This document shows positions 55,900 to 64,000 of a stretch of 64,000 nucleotides of DNA, one piece after another. This DNA is from Clytia hemisphaerica. Taxonomy: Eukaryota; Cnidaria; Hydrozoa; Leptothecata; Clytiidae. A model generated the notes under the pieces. That model ran no database searches and had not been told where the DNA came from. It saw only the letters and a program-made list of their open reading frames with translations. A program made the position numbers and the translations under genes. The DNA is taken from NCBI GenBank assembly GCA_902728285.1, contig CACVBU010000271.1:575371-639370 (forward strand), read 5' to 3'. Numbering within the stretch: the first letter of the stretch is position 1; each line of letters begins with the position of its first letter.

Positions 55900-57300
55900 A
55901 AAATCTCCAAATTCACGACAAAAGTTTCCACGTTTAAACACAAGTTGCAAAAGATTTCTAAATTCAAAACTAAAGTTTTCCACGTTTTAAAATGCACGCG
56001 GGGAAGAAAATCTCCAAGTTCAAGAAAAATTTTAATTGTACATGTGAGGTGATTTCAAAATTATTTATATCCATATTCAATGCAGCAATAAACCTTTTAA
56101 GAAGTATAACATAACATTCTTCATATTGGGGCCGTGGTGTTCCAGATCCGGTTATCAGCTTTAAAATTTGAAATTTATAACCACAACGAGTTTTCACTAA
56201 CTGTCACTATAGCAGTTACAGCAGTTAATTCATTGTTGTATATAAAAAAACCAAGCGAAATTCAATCATTAACCAGTCAATTTTGCTCCATGTTTAAATT
56301 TCTAGCTAAAATCAGTTCATCAACCATTCCCATTGTTGCATTGTCGGCATTGTCGAAATTGCATTCGTTAGGTGCAAACTTTTTTCATGCGCCATAATAC
56401 TGCTGGAAGTAGTATGTAATTTTTCAGGTATAACATGGTCAGATTTATTCACAGTCACTTGTCTTCGTACGATTTATGTAAATATACAAACAAAATTGAG
56501 ATTAGTTTGTTGTTGTGAAAGTTGATAAAATGTCCTGTTTTTCCAAGACCAAGAGCATCTCTCATTCATTTTCCAGCTAGCTCATTCCAGCCAAACCAAC
56601 AGAATGTAAACGAAACATCAAATCCAGAAAGGAATATTAATAAAAGTTCACTATCGACCATTCCTTGTGACAATCGTACAAAAATCATCATCCAATTCAA
56701 CTCATCAAAGCATATAAACCAAGGCAAAGAAAAGTCAAAAGTTGTTTGTTGTCTATTTTCTGCCATCTTTGTTTTGACAGTTAGAAACAAAGCAGTATGG
56801 TCCGATAAACAATACGCTTCTGAAACAGCCGACGTTGCCCGATCGACAAGGAGAATAGAGCGCCGTTCGGATATTTACCACAGACGTTTCTCGAAGAAAT
56901 GACGTTGTCCGCCTCGAATAAAGAACACCCTACTGTTTTTACCGCCGGAGCTTGATTTAAAAAGAGACTCATGTACAAACTCACGAAATTGACCAAAACC
57001 GAGCGTTAGACTTGGAGGAGAAGAAGAAGGAGAAGAAAAATTACCGTTTTAACAAATATTTCCTATATAGATAGGAAATATTTAAAAAAAGGTCTGGAAC
57101 AGAAACTAAAACCGTAGCCAATTTGTGGCTTTTATCAGAAAAAATCTCAATCTCAACTCTCCATTCCCGATTATACCTGAAATTTTGAGAAAGCATAAGA
57201 CATCATTTCATATGTTTGATAGAAGTGTTCTTCAGAAAAAATAAACTAATCATTCTACACTATTGCGGTAGAAAAAGTAGATATCTTTTAATAGCTCAAA
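55900..57300. other. No gene seen
   Basis: The 126-codon plus-strand frame at 56522 starts at TTG and has no family resemblance, so it is not called. A short purine-rich stretch lies near 57018. This is the spacer between the nested elements at 50-56 kb and the nested elements at 57.3 kb. Confidence 0.35.
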
Positions 57301-57734
57301 CAAGTACAGGGGGACTCAAAATGGTGGAGGATACACGTTAGGCGTACAAACTTTCGCGAGCAGAAACTTTCGCGAGGACGAAAAATCACGAAATTCACGA
57401 CATTTACTTGCGCGAATTTAACGAAAATTTATTTTCGCGAGCATAAACTATCGCGAATCAAGACATAATATTGAGAATTTTCACATGAAAAAATGGCTTA
57501 AAGGGACAAATACTTCTTGTATTGGCTAGAAACATTTGTCCTTTGACTTATTAGTCTTTTAGCAGGCTAAAAAGTGCCATAAAAGCTACATTTTATTCAA
57601 AGTTTGAAGTTTTATAGAGTTTCTATTTCTGTCAAGAATAAAAGCATAAACTTTCGCGAATGGCCATTCTAGAATTCTTAAAGACATTTACTTTCGCGAA
57701 AATCGCGAAAGTTTCTGCTCAGAATAAAAACATA

Positions 57735-57895
57735 CTGGTTTAAAATATTTCGCTCTCTCTTAGAGCATCTTCAATTTTTTTTGAATAACAAAGACGTTTA
57801 ACAATTATATTTAACGACGCTAGAACGGCATTACAATGACTTCTTCAGTTTTTGACGTCACGGAACATCTGGTACACTTCTTTCGCGTATCCGTG
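57735..57895. repeat. Left arm of the Penelope terminal inverted repeat
   Basis: 161 bp that is the near-perfect complement of 59484-59325. It includes the complement of the last codons of the endonuclease frame, so it was copied from the element's 3' end. Confidence 0.85.
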
Positions 57896-57912
57896 TCACA
57901 AAAGACTTCCTT

Positions 57913-58626
57913 GTGAAACTAGCTGATCTTCCATCGCTTCCTTCGAACACCATACTCGTTACAATGGATGTTGCTTCACTGTACACCAACATCGATCACG
58001 AAGAAGGAGCAAAGGCCTGCTTTGATCATCTGGAACAACGCAACAAGAAATCGATCAGCTCATCTTATCTAAAAAAGCTGATACTTCTGGTATTACGGTC
58101 AAACGTATTCCGATTTGGGAGCAACATCTACCACCAAATCAAAGGAACCGCGATGGGTACTCCAATGGCTCCAAACTACGCAAACCTCTTCATGGCATCA
58201 TTAGAGACGAAAATGCTTGACGAATATTACGAACTCACCAAGCTCAGACCCCTCGTTTGGTACCGCTATATCGACGATATCTTCTTCATCTGGACCCATG
58301 GCAACGAGTCACGGAATCAGTTTATCGATTTTTGCAATAACTTTTCGAAAAACCGCAAAATGAAATCAACCATTCAATACGAGACGCATCAATCAACTGA
58401 CTCCGTAAATTTCCTGGACGTCGAGGTTCGTTTTCGTGACAGCACCATCCAGACAAGCGTGTATTCCAAAGCAACAAATGCACACTTATACCTCAATGCC
58501 AAATCTTGTCATCCAAACCATGTCATTAGAAACATCCCGAAGGGACAATTCATCAGAATCCGTCGAATTTGTACGAACGTACTGACTGCATCAACCATGC
58601 CAAACAACTCCTTCAGTACTTTCTGA
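57913..58626 (+). pseudogene. Penelope-like reverse transcriptase fragment
   Basis: 237 open codons, with no ATG start (the frame enters from the truncation). Seen: VTMDVASLYTNIDHEEG, IKGTAMGTPMAPNYANLFMA, the catalytic WYRYIDDIFFIW, and SVNFLDVEV. It copies the element's RNA at the chromosome target. The frame is lost near 58580 by a one-base change and continues in the frame of the next entry. The N-terminal RT motifs are absent. Confidence 0.85.
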
Positions 58627-59374
58627 AAAGAGGGTACAGACACGATGTTGTTGAAAACGCGTATAAAGACGTCCTGAAGAGCAGCCGGGAATCTCTCTTT
58701 CGTTCAAAAGAAAAAGATAAACAAGATCAACAATCCATCTTCGTCTGCACATGGCATCCAGCTCTCAGACACCTATCATCACTTCTTCGTCAAAACTTCA
58801 ACATCGTCAAAAACGACATCACCTTATCGACCGTCTTCCCTTCAACTCCAACAGTCGCCTTCCGCCGAAAAACAATCGCCAACAAAATCGTGCGAAATGA
58901 TATCTTGGAAAGACCACCACGTCAAAATACCACGAAACCGTGTGGTAAATGCAAGCTATGCCCGAACATTGTCACCCAGTCGGAAATCACTCACAATGGT
59001 ATCACTAAACGTGTAACCAATGGTGGTAGCTGCAAAACGAAGAACGTTGTGTATGCAGCCAGATGCAAGATCCATGACAAGTTGTACGTTGGTCACACAG
59101 GAGAAGCCTTGTCAACGCGTTTTTCAAAGCACCGCTACGATATTGGAAAGAGACCGAAAAATTCAGAGTTGGCAGAACATTTCCATCGCGACCACTCCTT
59201 TGCTGACCTTGAGGTGATGATCCTAGAAAGTGACTTTTCATCCTCCGCAGAAAGAGAACGAGCCGAAGATAAATGGATGTGCAGACTCCAAACTCTGGCT
59301 CCATCAGGTCTCAACAAAGACTGCCACGGATACGCGAAAGAAGTGTACCAGATGTTCCGTGACGTCAAAAACTG
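58590..59374 (+). pseudogene. Penelope-like RT C-terminus and GIY-YIG endonuclease
   Basis: The open frame runs to TGA 59374, after residues MFRDVKN. It starts with the RT thumb region (HAKQLLQYFLKRGY), then the Cys motif PCGKCKLCPN, then the GIY-YIG nuclease: VVYAARC, KLYVGHTGEALSTRFSKHR, and a later ERAEDKWMCRLQTL. In the family this nuclease nicks the target DNA. The nuclease domain looks complete. Confidence 0.88.
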
Positions 59375-59484
59375 AAGAAGTCATTGTAATGCCGTTCTAG
59401 CGTCGTTAAATATAATTGTTAAACGTCTTTGTTATTCAAAAAAACTGAAGATGCTCTAAGAGAGAGCGAAATATTTTAAACCAG
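59325..59484. repeat. Right arm of the Penelope terminal inverted repeat
   Basis: 160 bp holding the last codons and 3' UTR of the element. The inverse of 57735-57895. Confidence 0.85.
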
Positions 59485-59661
59485 AAAGTTTCTGCTCGCG
59501 AAAGTTTGTACGCCTGAAGTCCTGTAGTGTCAGGGGGTAGTGAAAACCTACAAAATTTGCCTTGCCCGGGGGGTCAAAAGTCACAATGTCCAGGGGTAAA
59601 TTTCCAAAAAAAGTTATATCCTCCACCCCCCATATTCAATTTTTTTCTGGAAAAGACCAAT

Positions 59662-60100
59662 CTCGAAAATCGAAGTAATGCTATAGTATGGTTTAGATGA
59701 AAAGAGGGTTGATTGAGCATGGGCTTATTGATACTAATAATAAAAAGGATTAAATATATACAAATAAATTTACAAAGAAATCTGAAGAAAAACATTTTGC
59801 AGACATTTTTTATAGATAACAGGATCGGTGGTGCTTAAAGGCATAATTGCATAGTTTTCATCACTTCAGCCTGCAAGCTCCTTTAATGGTCCTGAACGAA
59901 AATTCCAAGTCTTTTTATCTTAACATTTGAGTTAAATTTTAGACTTTAAGAGACAAAATAATAATATCTTAATGCGAACTAGTGGTATTGGCCACGTTAA
60001 ACACGTTCCTGATCTATTTCATCTCTCGCCTGATTTGTTTGTTGTTCTTCAGAAAAATGTTAAATTCGAAAGAAAACCTAACAAATTTAATTTAGTTTTT
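59662..60100. other. 3' flank of STRIP
   Basis: Sequence downstream of the STRIP stop codon. It should hold the 3' UTR, but no canonical AATAAA is found on the minus strand close to the stop. Confidence 0.4.
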
Positions 60101-63100
60101 CTACAATTTGTCTTCATCGATAAGTTCATCCCAGTCAACACTTCCCTCGTAAACTTCTCTTTCCGCCCATTTCTCATAGTTCGTTTTGAATTTCTCACTG
60201 AAGACGACAGGTTGATTGAGAATGCTTTGTAGATTGTTGTCAACTGGTTGAAGGTCTACTGGATAGTGTGCACCATTCGCTTCGTAGTGATGGTAATTGA
60301 ACAGGTCCACATTATGACGAATGGCACACTCTTCTGTTTGGAAATCCCATGGTCTCGAATCTACGTCTAGATATGAGATAAGGAAATTTAGTTATTGAAA
60401 AGCATAAGGGAATGGTGAATGCTTACTTAGTTATTTTAGCTTTTTTCAAAAAAAATCTTACCTTGTGTTGTACTTTACGTGTTTTTCCCCTAAAGTTTTG
60501 CACAGGCTAGGGAATGATATTATGTCCCTTTCATTTAGATCAAAAGTTAAACGAAGATGTGAATAATGAAAATAAAAATTAAATTCTCCATCTAAGATTT
60601 TTTATGTTTATACTCAAATCAAAATAAAACACTAAGGTTGAATCGAATATTCTAGAAAATTCTAGAAAGTGCAACTTCACAAAAACAAAAAATTAACTAC
60701 AGAAAAGAAGGTCTTACCATTTGCGAAAGCCCAGTCATCATTCAACCGATGTCGTATCTTGTGATAGATCAAAGACATAATCTTCATGTGGCCTTTACGC
60801 CAATTTCTACCCAAATAACGAATCTGATTCTTCAAAAGCTGAGGCAAAGGAATAAGATGATTAAGACATGCTTATGAACTAATTTCGGGAACAAACATAT
60901 TTTATAATATAATTTCTTCTTAAAGTACTCCAAATAAACGAGGGGGGGGGGTGGAAAATTTTCAAGATTTTAATAAACCTGATTACCGGGGGGGGGGGGG
61001 GGTGGAAATTGTACTTCTGAAAACCCAAAAATAAGGTAAATATAGGCTAGAATCAGGCTATTTAGAGCAAAGTAAGGGGCCTTTTCCTTGACAGCTGAAA
61101 ATGTTCTCCTAATAAGGTCCGGGGGGCGGAGAATTTTCGTAAAATGAACAAGCAGGGCTTATCTAACCTCAACGTCATTTAATTAAGATATAATTTCCTT
61201 TATATGGTGTATGAAAATTAAAGATCCCGAATTATCAAAATGTAACCAACTAACCTTCAATGCGTATAGTTGAAGATTCTCCTCACGCACTTTAAGCGCT
61301 CGTTTTAAAAAGGGTGCTGACTTGAAGAACATCAGCATCTGAAAAAAATACAAAAAGATAGAAATATAAAGGCAAGTTCATTTTGTCATTGAACTACATA
61401 AGACATCAGACACATTGTGACTTTTTATTTTTTTGGAGGGTGGGTTTTAGTTTTTCAGGATTATATGATTCGAATGTATTTCTGAGGGCACGAGAGCAAT
61501 ATCCCCTGGACTGTAGACCGTGGGAAATTTGAGTACAACCCCCTATCTATACAGTTTTTTTCGCGCATTCGAGTATTTTTATAATAAACTGATGCATAAT
61601 TGTTACAACTCCATCTTCCATCGTTTAAGAGCTGAAACATCCGAATATGAAAACCACACATACAAGAGGAAGAAAAAAGTAATCGAAATTACTTACAATA
61701 GTTCTTGAATATTTCCATTTAGTTAGCTTTTGTAAGATTCTCAACAAGTTAATGCACGAAAAGAGATTACGCCAACAAAAATCCGCCTCGTTAGATGTAG
61801 TGTTTTCCTAGAAAATAATAGAAGCCAATGTATTGAAACACTCATGAAGAGGAAAGCCCAGCTTGTTTGTAGAGTAGTTATTGTATAGGCAATTTCGCAA
61901 TCGAAATGAATCATGGGTAATCAGGACTGATTGCGCCTCCATAACGGCTTTCTGTTGGCTAGACGCAAAAACCTTCAAAAAATTTCAAAACTTTGGACCA
62001 ATAGTAAGTCATCATTAGCGCGCAATGGTCCTGATTACCCATTACGCTTTGCGACTGTGAAATGGCCTATTATACTCAATTCATCTCAATTAAACAGTAG
62101 ACTGGAGTCCTTTACTACAATCTAATACAATGCTATCAGTAACATAGGCGTCGAGAGAGAGAGAGTAATCCGTCCCATGCAGTGGGAATCGGCCTAGAAA
62201 AAATATATAAAAAATATATATATAATCCCTAGGAAATCATTGCGCTATGAACATAGGCGTCGTAAGATAATAAAGTCACTGTCAAGGAATATTAGCTTAC
62301 TTTGTATTTCAAAGCCGAAAGTCTTTTTTGAATGAAAGCGGTTAGACGATTGTACTATAATATCCTCTAGATTTTTTTCTTATATGTAGTCGTCTAACGA
62401 CAGAAACTTGCTCTAAATTTTTCAATACTTGTTTAGTTAAGCATGAATTTTGCGTAAAGAATTAAATAACCGGATAGTTAAAATGTTTAAAACAAAATAG
62501 ATGTCTTACTATGCTTTCAGCGGTGATTTCAGTTCTTTCTTCCAAAACACAAGCCGGAAAGTTGAGTTGCGGTATGCTAAAAGTTAAGTGTAGTTTATAC
62601 ATATAAGCTGTGTTGATCTTGCAAAATCAATGCAAAATACCTCTTCCATCGTAAATGTAGACCGTTCATTTCTATTCTTACTCAACGTTTTTTTTTACGT
62701 CAAAGCATTCTAAACTATTGACCTGTTTTATGTAAATTTTAAGAAGACATTCTCTTGTCAAACAGAACAATCAACTGACGAAGCGCGCGCTATTGTTGGA
62801 CCTACCCCGGTGGGTGAAGAAATTGATCGATGTTCGTCCGTTCGTCTGTTACCAGCTTTTCCCAGGATTGGCTCATTAGTTTTTTCTGATTTTTTTGCAC
62901 AGTGCAAAAAATGGTGATTCCCAAAAAGTTTATACGGAGTACGATTTTTGAGCAAATTTGGGCCAAAAAGTGCCTAACATGGGTTTTTTTGGACTTTGGG
63001 GAAAATCACCTTTTATCGTCAATAGGGAAATCACGCTAAAATATTTATTCACCCCAGTATCTACGACTTTAACTATACTTCACAGGTCGATATTAATTTG

Positions 63101-63654
63101 AGCTGTGAGCTCACTACACTTTCTTACTCTCTTGCAATTTGTCCTATATTTATCTGATTCTCATCATCAGGTAGGTCCATTTAGCATGTTGCTTGTCTTT
63201 TAATGATTCGTTTTAAAAACTGCAAAGTGATTTTCACAGCGATTCCAGACCTTTTAGACTATCAATCTAGCTTTAAGTTAAGGCTTCGTTTAATTTGAAG
63301 TAAAGCCTTGGAAAGTACTACTCCAAAAGTATAAAACTAAATCAATAATGGCGTAAACTAGTCTACTATGAAAAATAAAGCCCCGTCATTGACCCACCAT
63401 TGACCGAAGATGTTTGGAAAGTAAAGTCAGAGAGAACGTAATATTACCCTAGGAACTGATTTTATCTCATCACACAATAAAAAGGAAAATATCCGAATTG
63501 ACCAACATTCTTTGCAGAATGAAATGGTGATAAATCAAACATTGATATCTTACGTGTTTTTGGCTGCAACATAAGCTGAAATATTTTGATTAAAAAACTT
63601 GAGAATGAGCGGAATGCAATTGGAGAACACCAAATGTTGACTGACAAATTCAAA
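60101..63654 (-). CDS. STRIP1: Striatin-interacting protein (STRIP1/2 orthologue), C-terminal exons
   Basis: Six exons: 63654-63554, 62576-62510, 61807-61697, 61338-61255, 60838-60718, 60366-60101 (TAG). They sum to 750 nt, giving the last 249 residues, with consistent phases and GT-AG sites; the gene continues beyond the window. STRIP is a scaffold of the STRIPAK phosphatase-kinase complex, acting in the cytoplasm on actin, cell shape and Hippo signalling. Close matches to animal STRIP include QHLVFSNCIPLILKFFNQNI, FCWRNLFSCINLLRIL, LTKWKYSRTI, FFKSAPFLKRALKV, YLGRNWRKGHMKIMS, IRHRLNDDWAFAN, SRPWDFQTEECAIR, PVDNNLQSIL and the ending YEKWAEREV...DWDEL. The C-terminus has a short acidic extension (IDEDKL). 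Animals with one gene do not separate STRIP1 from STRIP2, so the symbol marks the family only. Confidence 0.95.
60940..61135. repeat. G-rich old repeat in a STRIP intron
   Basis: Long G runs (60944, 60989) each followed by GTGGAAA, then GTCCGGGGGGCGGAGAATTT. The pattern resembles 27470-27650 in a PISD A intron. No ends are recognised. Confidence 0.4.
61855..62062. mobile_element. Imperfect MITE in a STRIP intron
   Basis: The left side CAATTTCGCAATCG, then GGGTAATCAGGACTGATTGC, is answered by GCGCAATGGTCCTGATTACC, then GCGACTGTGAAATGGCC. The closing word is shared with the hairpin at 15234-15287. No coding capacity. Confidence 0.55.
62790..63005. repeat. Inverted fragment of the 4.2 kb repeat family, in a STRIP intron
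   Basis: The reverse complement carries the same signals as 4184-5480: TTTGGCCCAAATTTGC, TTTTTTGCACTGTGC, ACTAATGAGCCAATCC, then a GACGAACGGACGAAC run and the GGACCTACC(CCGG)TGGG end. Confidence 0.65.
63010..63550. other. STRIP intron, nothing further
   Basis: No exon or element seen between the repeat fragment and exon 63654-63554. Confidence 0.4.
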
Positions 63655-63659
63655 CTGAA

Positions 63660-64000
63660 ATGGAGAAAGAAAGATTCCAAAATACAATTTGCACATTTGC
63701 ATGGTTGAGTGAGAGAAAGTTACGAGAAAAAAAACAACTTAACTTGATAAACAGCTCAAAAACATTAGGCTCAATCTTGGCAAAAACCAAATAGAATGAA
63801 TCAAAAACATTTGAAGCCTCGTATTTTAGATTGCTAATCTCGAGCCCTTCTTTAAGTTAATAAAGGTTACCATATTAAGCATATTAAGAACATCTTAAAC
63901 CTATAAAATCACGAGAAAATAAAAACAGCAGTCACGCATTAGAAAAAATTTTACTAGCTCTTATAAAAATGAAGTGTATATGCCCTCTTTGCTCTTTTGC
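63660..64000. other. STRIP intron reaching the window edge
   Basis: No further STRIP exon could be recognised here; the next upstream exon is presumably outside the window. Confidence 0.5.

Larger units (their letters stand above)
57721..59483 (+). mobile_element. Penelope-like element with GIY-YIG endonuclease, 5'-truncated, inverted terminal copy
   Basis: 1763 bp flanked by a 14 bp target duplication GAAAGTTTCTGCTC (57707-57720 and 59484-59497). It encodes the middle and C-terminal parts of a Penelope-type reverse transcriptase followed by a GIY-YIG endonuclease. A copy of the element's own 3' end lies inverted at its 5' end (57735-57895 against 59325-59484). The N-terminal part of the RT is missing. 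It inserted into the right terminal repeat of MITE B. Confidence 0.85.
57340..59515. mobile_element. MITE family B, split by a Penelope-like element
   Basis: The inverted ends match over about 36 bp: AGGCGTACAAACTTTCGCGA, then GCAGAAACTTTCGCGA at the left, and the complement finishing GCGAAAGTTTGTACGCCT at the right. Without the insert and one target copy it would be about 400 bp. The motif TTTCGCGA(A/G) recurs throughout (57375-57470). Confidence 0.8.
57301..59661. mobile_element. MITE family A, copy split by a nested insertion
   Basis: The left piece (57301-57339, GTACAGGGGG, then ATGGTGGAGGATA) and the right piece (59516-59661, CAGGGGGTAGTGAAAACCTA, then TATATCCTCCACCCCC and TTTCTGGAAAAGACCAAT) match the copy at 11339-11620 in order. 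Everything between is MITE B and its own passenger. Confidence 0.7.

Noticed and set aside
56522-56902. 126-codon plus-strand frame
   Set aside because: TTG start, no family motifs, and composition like the surrounding AT-rich sequence.
60049-60243. Second minus-strand frame over the STRIP last exon
   Set aside because: It is the wrong frame; the STRIP frame matches the known protein.

Overview
Nuclear DNA of an animal. The window is AT-rich (about one third G+C by eye), its genes have short exons and long introns with GT-AG boundaries, and one gene is STRIP (striatin-interacting protein), with the intron-rich layout of an invertebrate. Copia, CR1/Jockey-type LINE, Penelope, Mutator-, PIF/Harbinger-, piggyBac- and pogo-like elements are all present. 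This points to an invertebrate, perhaps a non-bilaterian or lophotrochozoan lineage; I cannot place it more precisely. All host genes I can support lie on the minus strand.

Layout. 1-11 kb: a three-exon gene model of unknown function (10900 to 1928), with a long tetranucleotide array just past its stop and several MITEs in its introns. 11-23 kb: no convincing host gene; palindromic MITEs, dispersed repeats, a 1.7 kb Mutator-like element with a 9 bp target duplication, and a second long tetranucleotide array. 23.5-39.4 kb: two phosphatidylserine decarboxylase (PISD) genes in tandem, both minus. The upstream copy B (39369-34422) has a mitochondrial-type N-terminus and the processing motif LGSS. 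The downstream copy A (31376-23539) has a signal-peptide-like N-terminus and FGST. Intron positions and phases match between the two. A PIF/Harbinger-like element with tRNA-like internal promoters in both long inverted repeats fills intron 1 of copy B. 39.8-43.3 kb: a decayed LINE. 43.4-44.0 kb: an intact single-exon DUF1349 gene. 44.4-49.6 kb: a Copia retrotransposon with identical LTRs but three frameshifts. 50-57 kb: DNA transposons nested in one another. 57.3-59.7 kb: a Penelope-like element with an endonuclease domain, inside a MITE, inside another MITE. 60.1-63.7 kb: the last six coding exons of STRIP.

How the genes relate. The two PISD genes probably arose by local duplication. Both keep the Asp/His/Ser residues needed for self-cleavage, so both may make phosphatidylethanolamine, but probably in different compartments. 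STRIP, the DUF1349 gene and the unknown gene have no evident functional link to them. Most of the window is transposon-derived, and several insertions can be dated relative to one another because the empty target can be reconstructed. I saw no CRISPR array, operon, rRNA or convincing functional tRNA.
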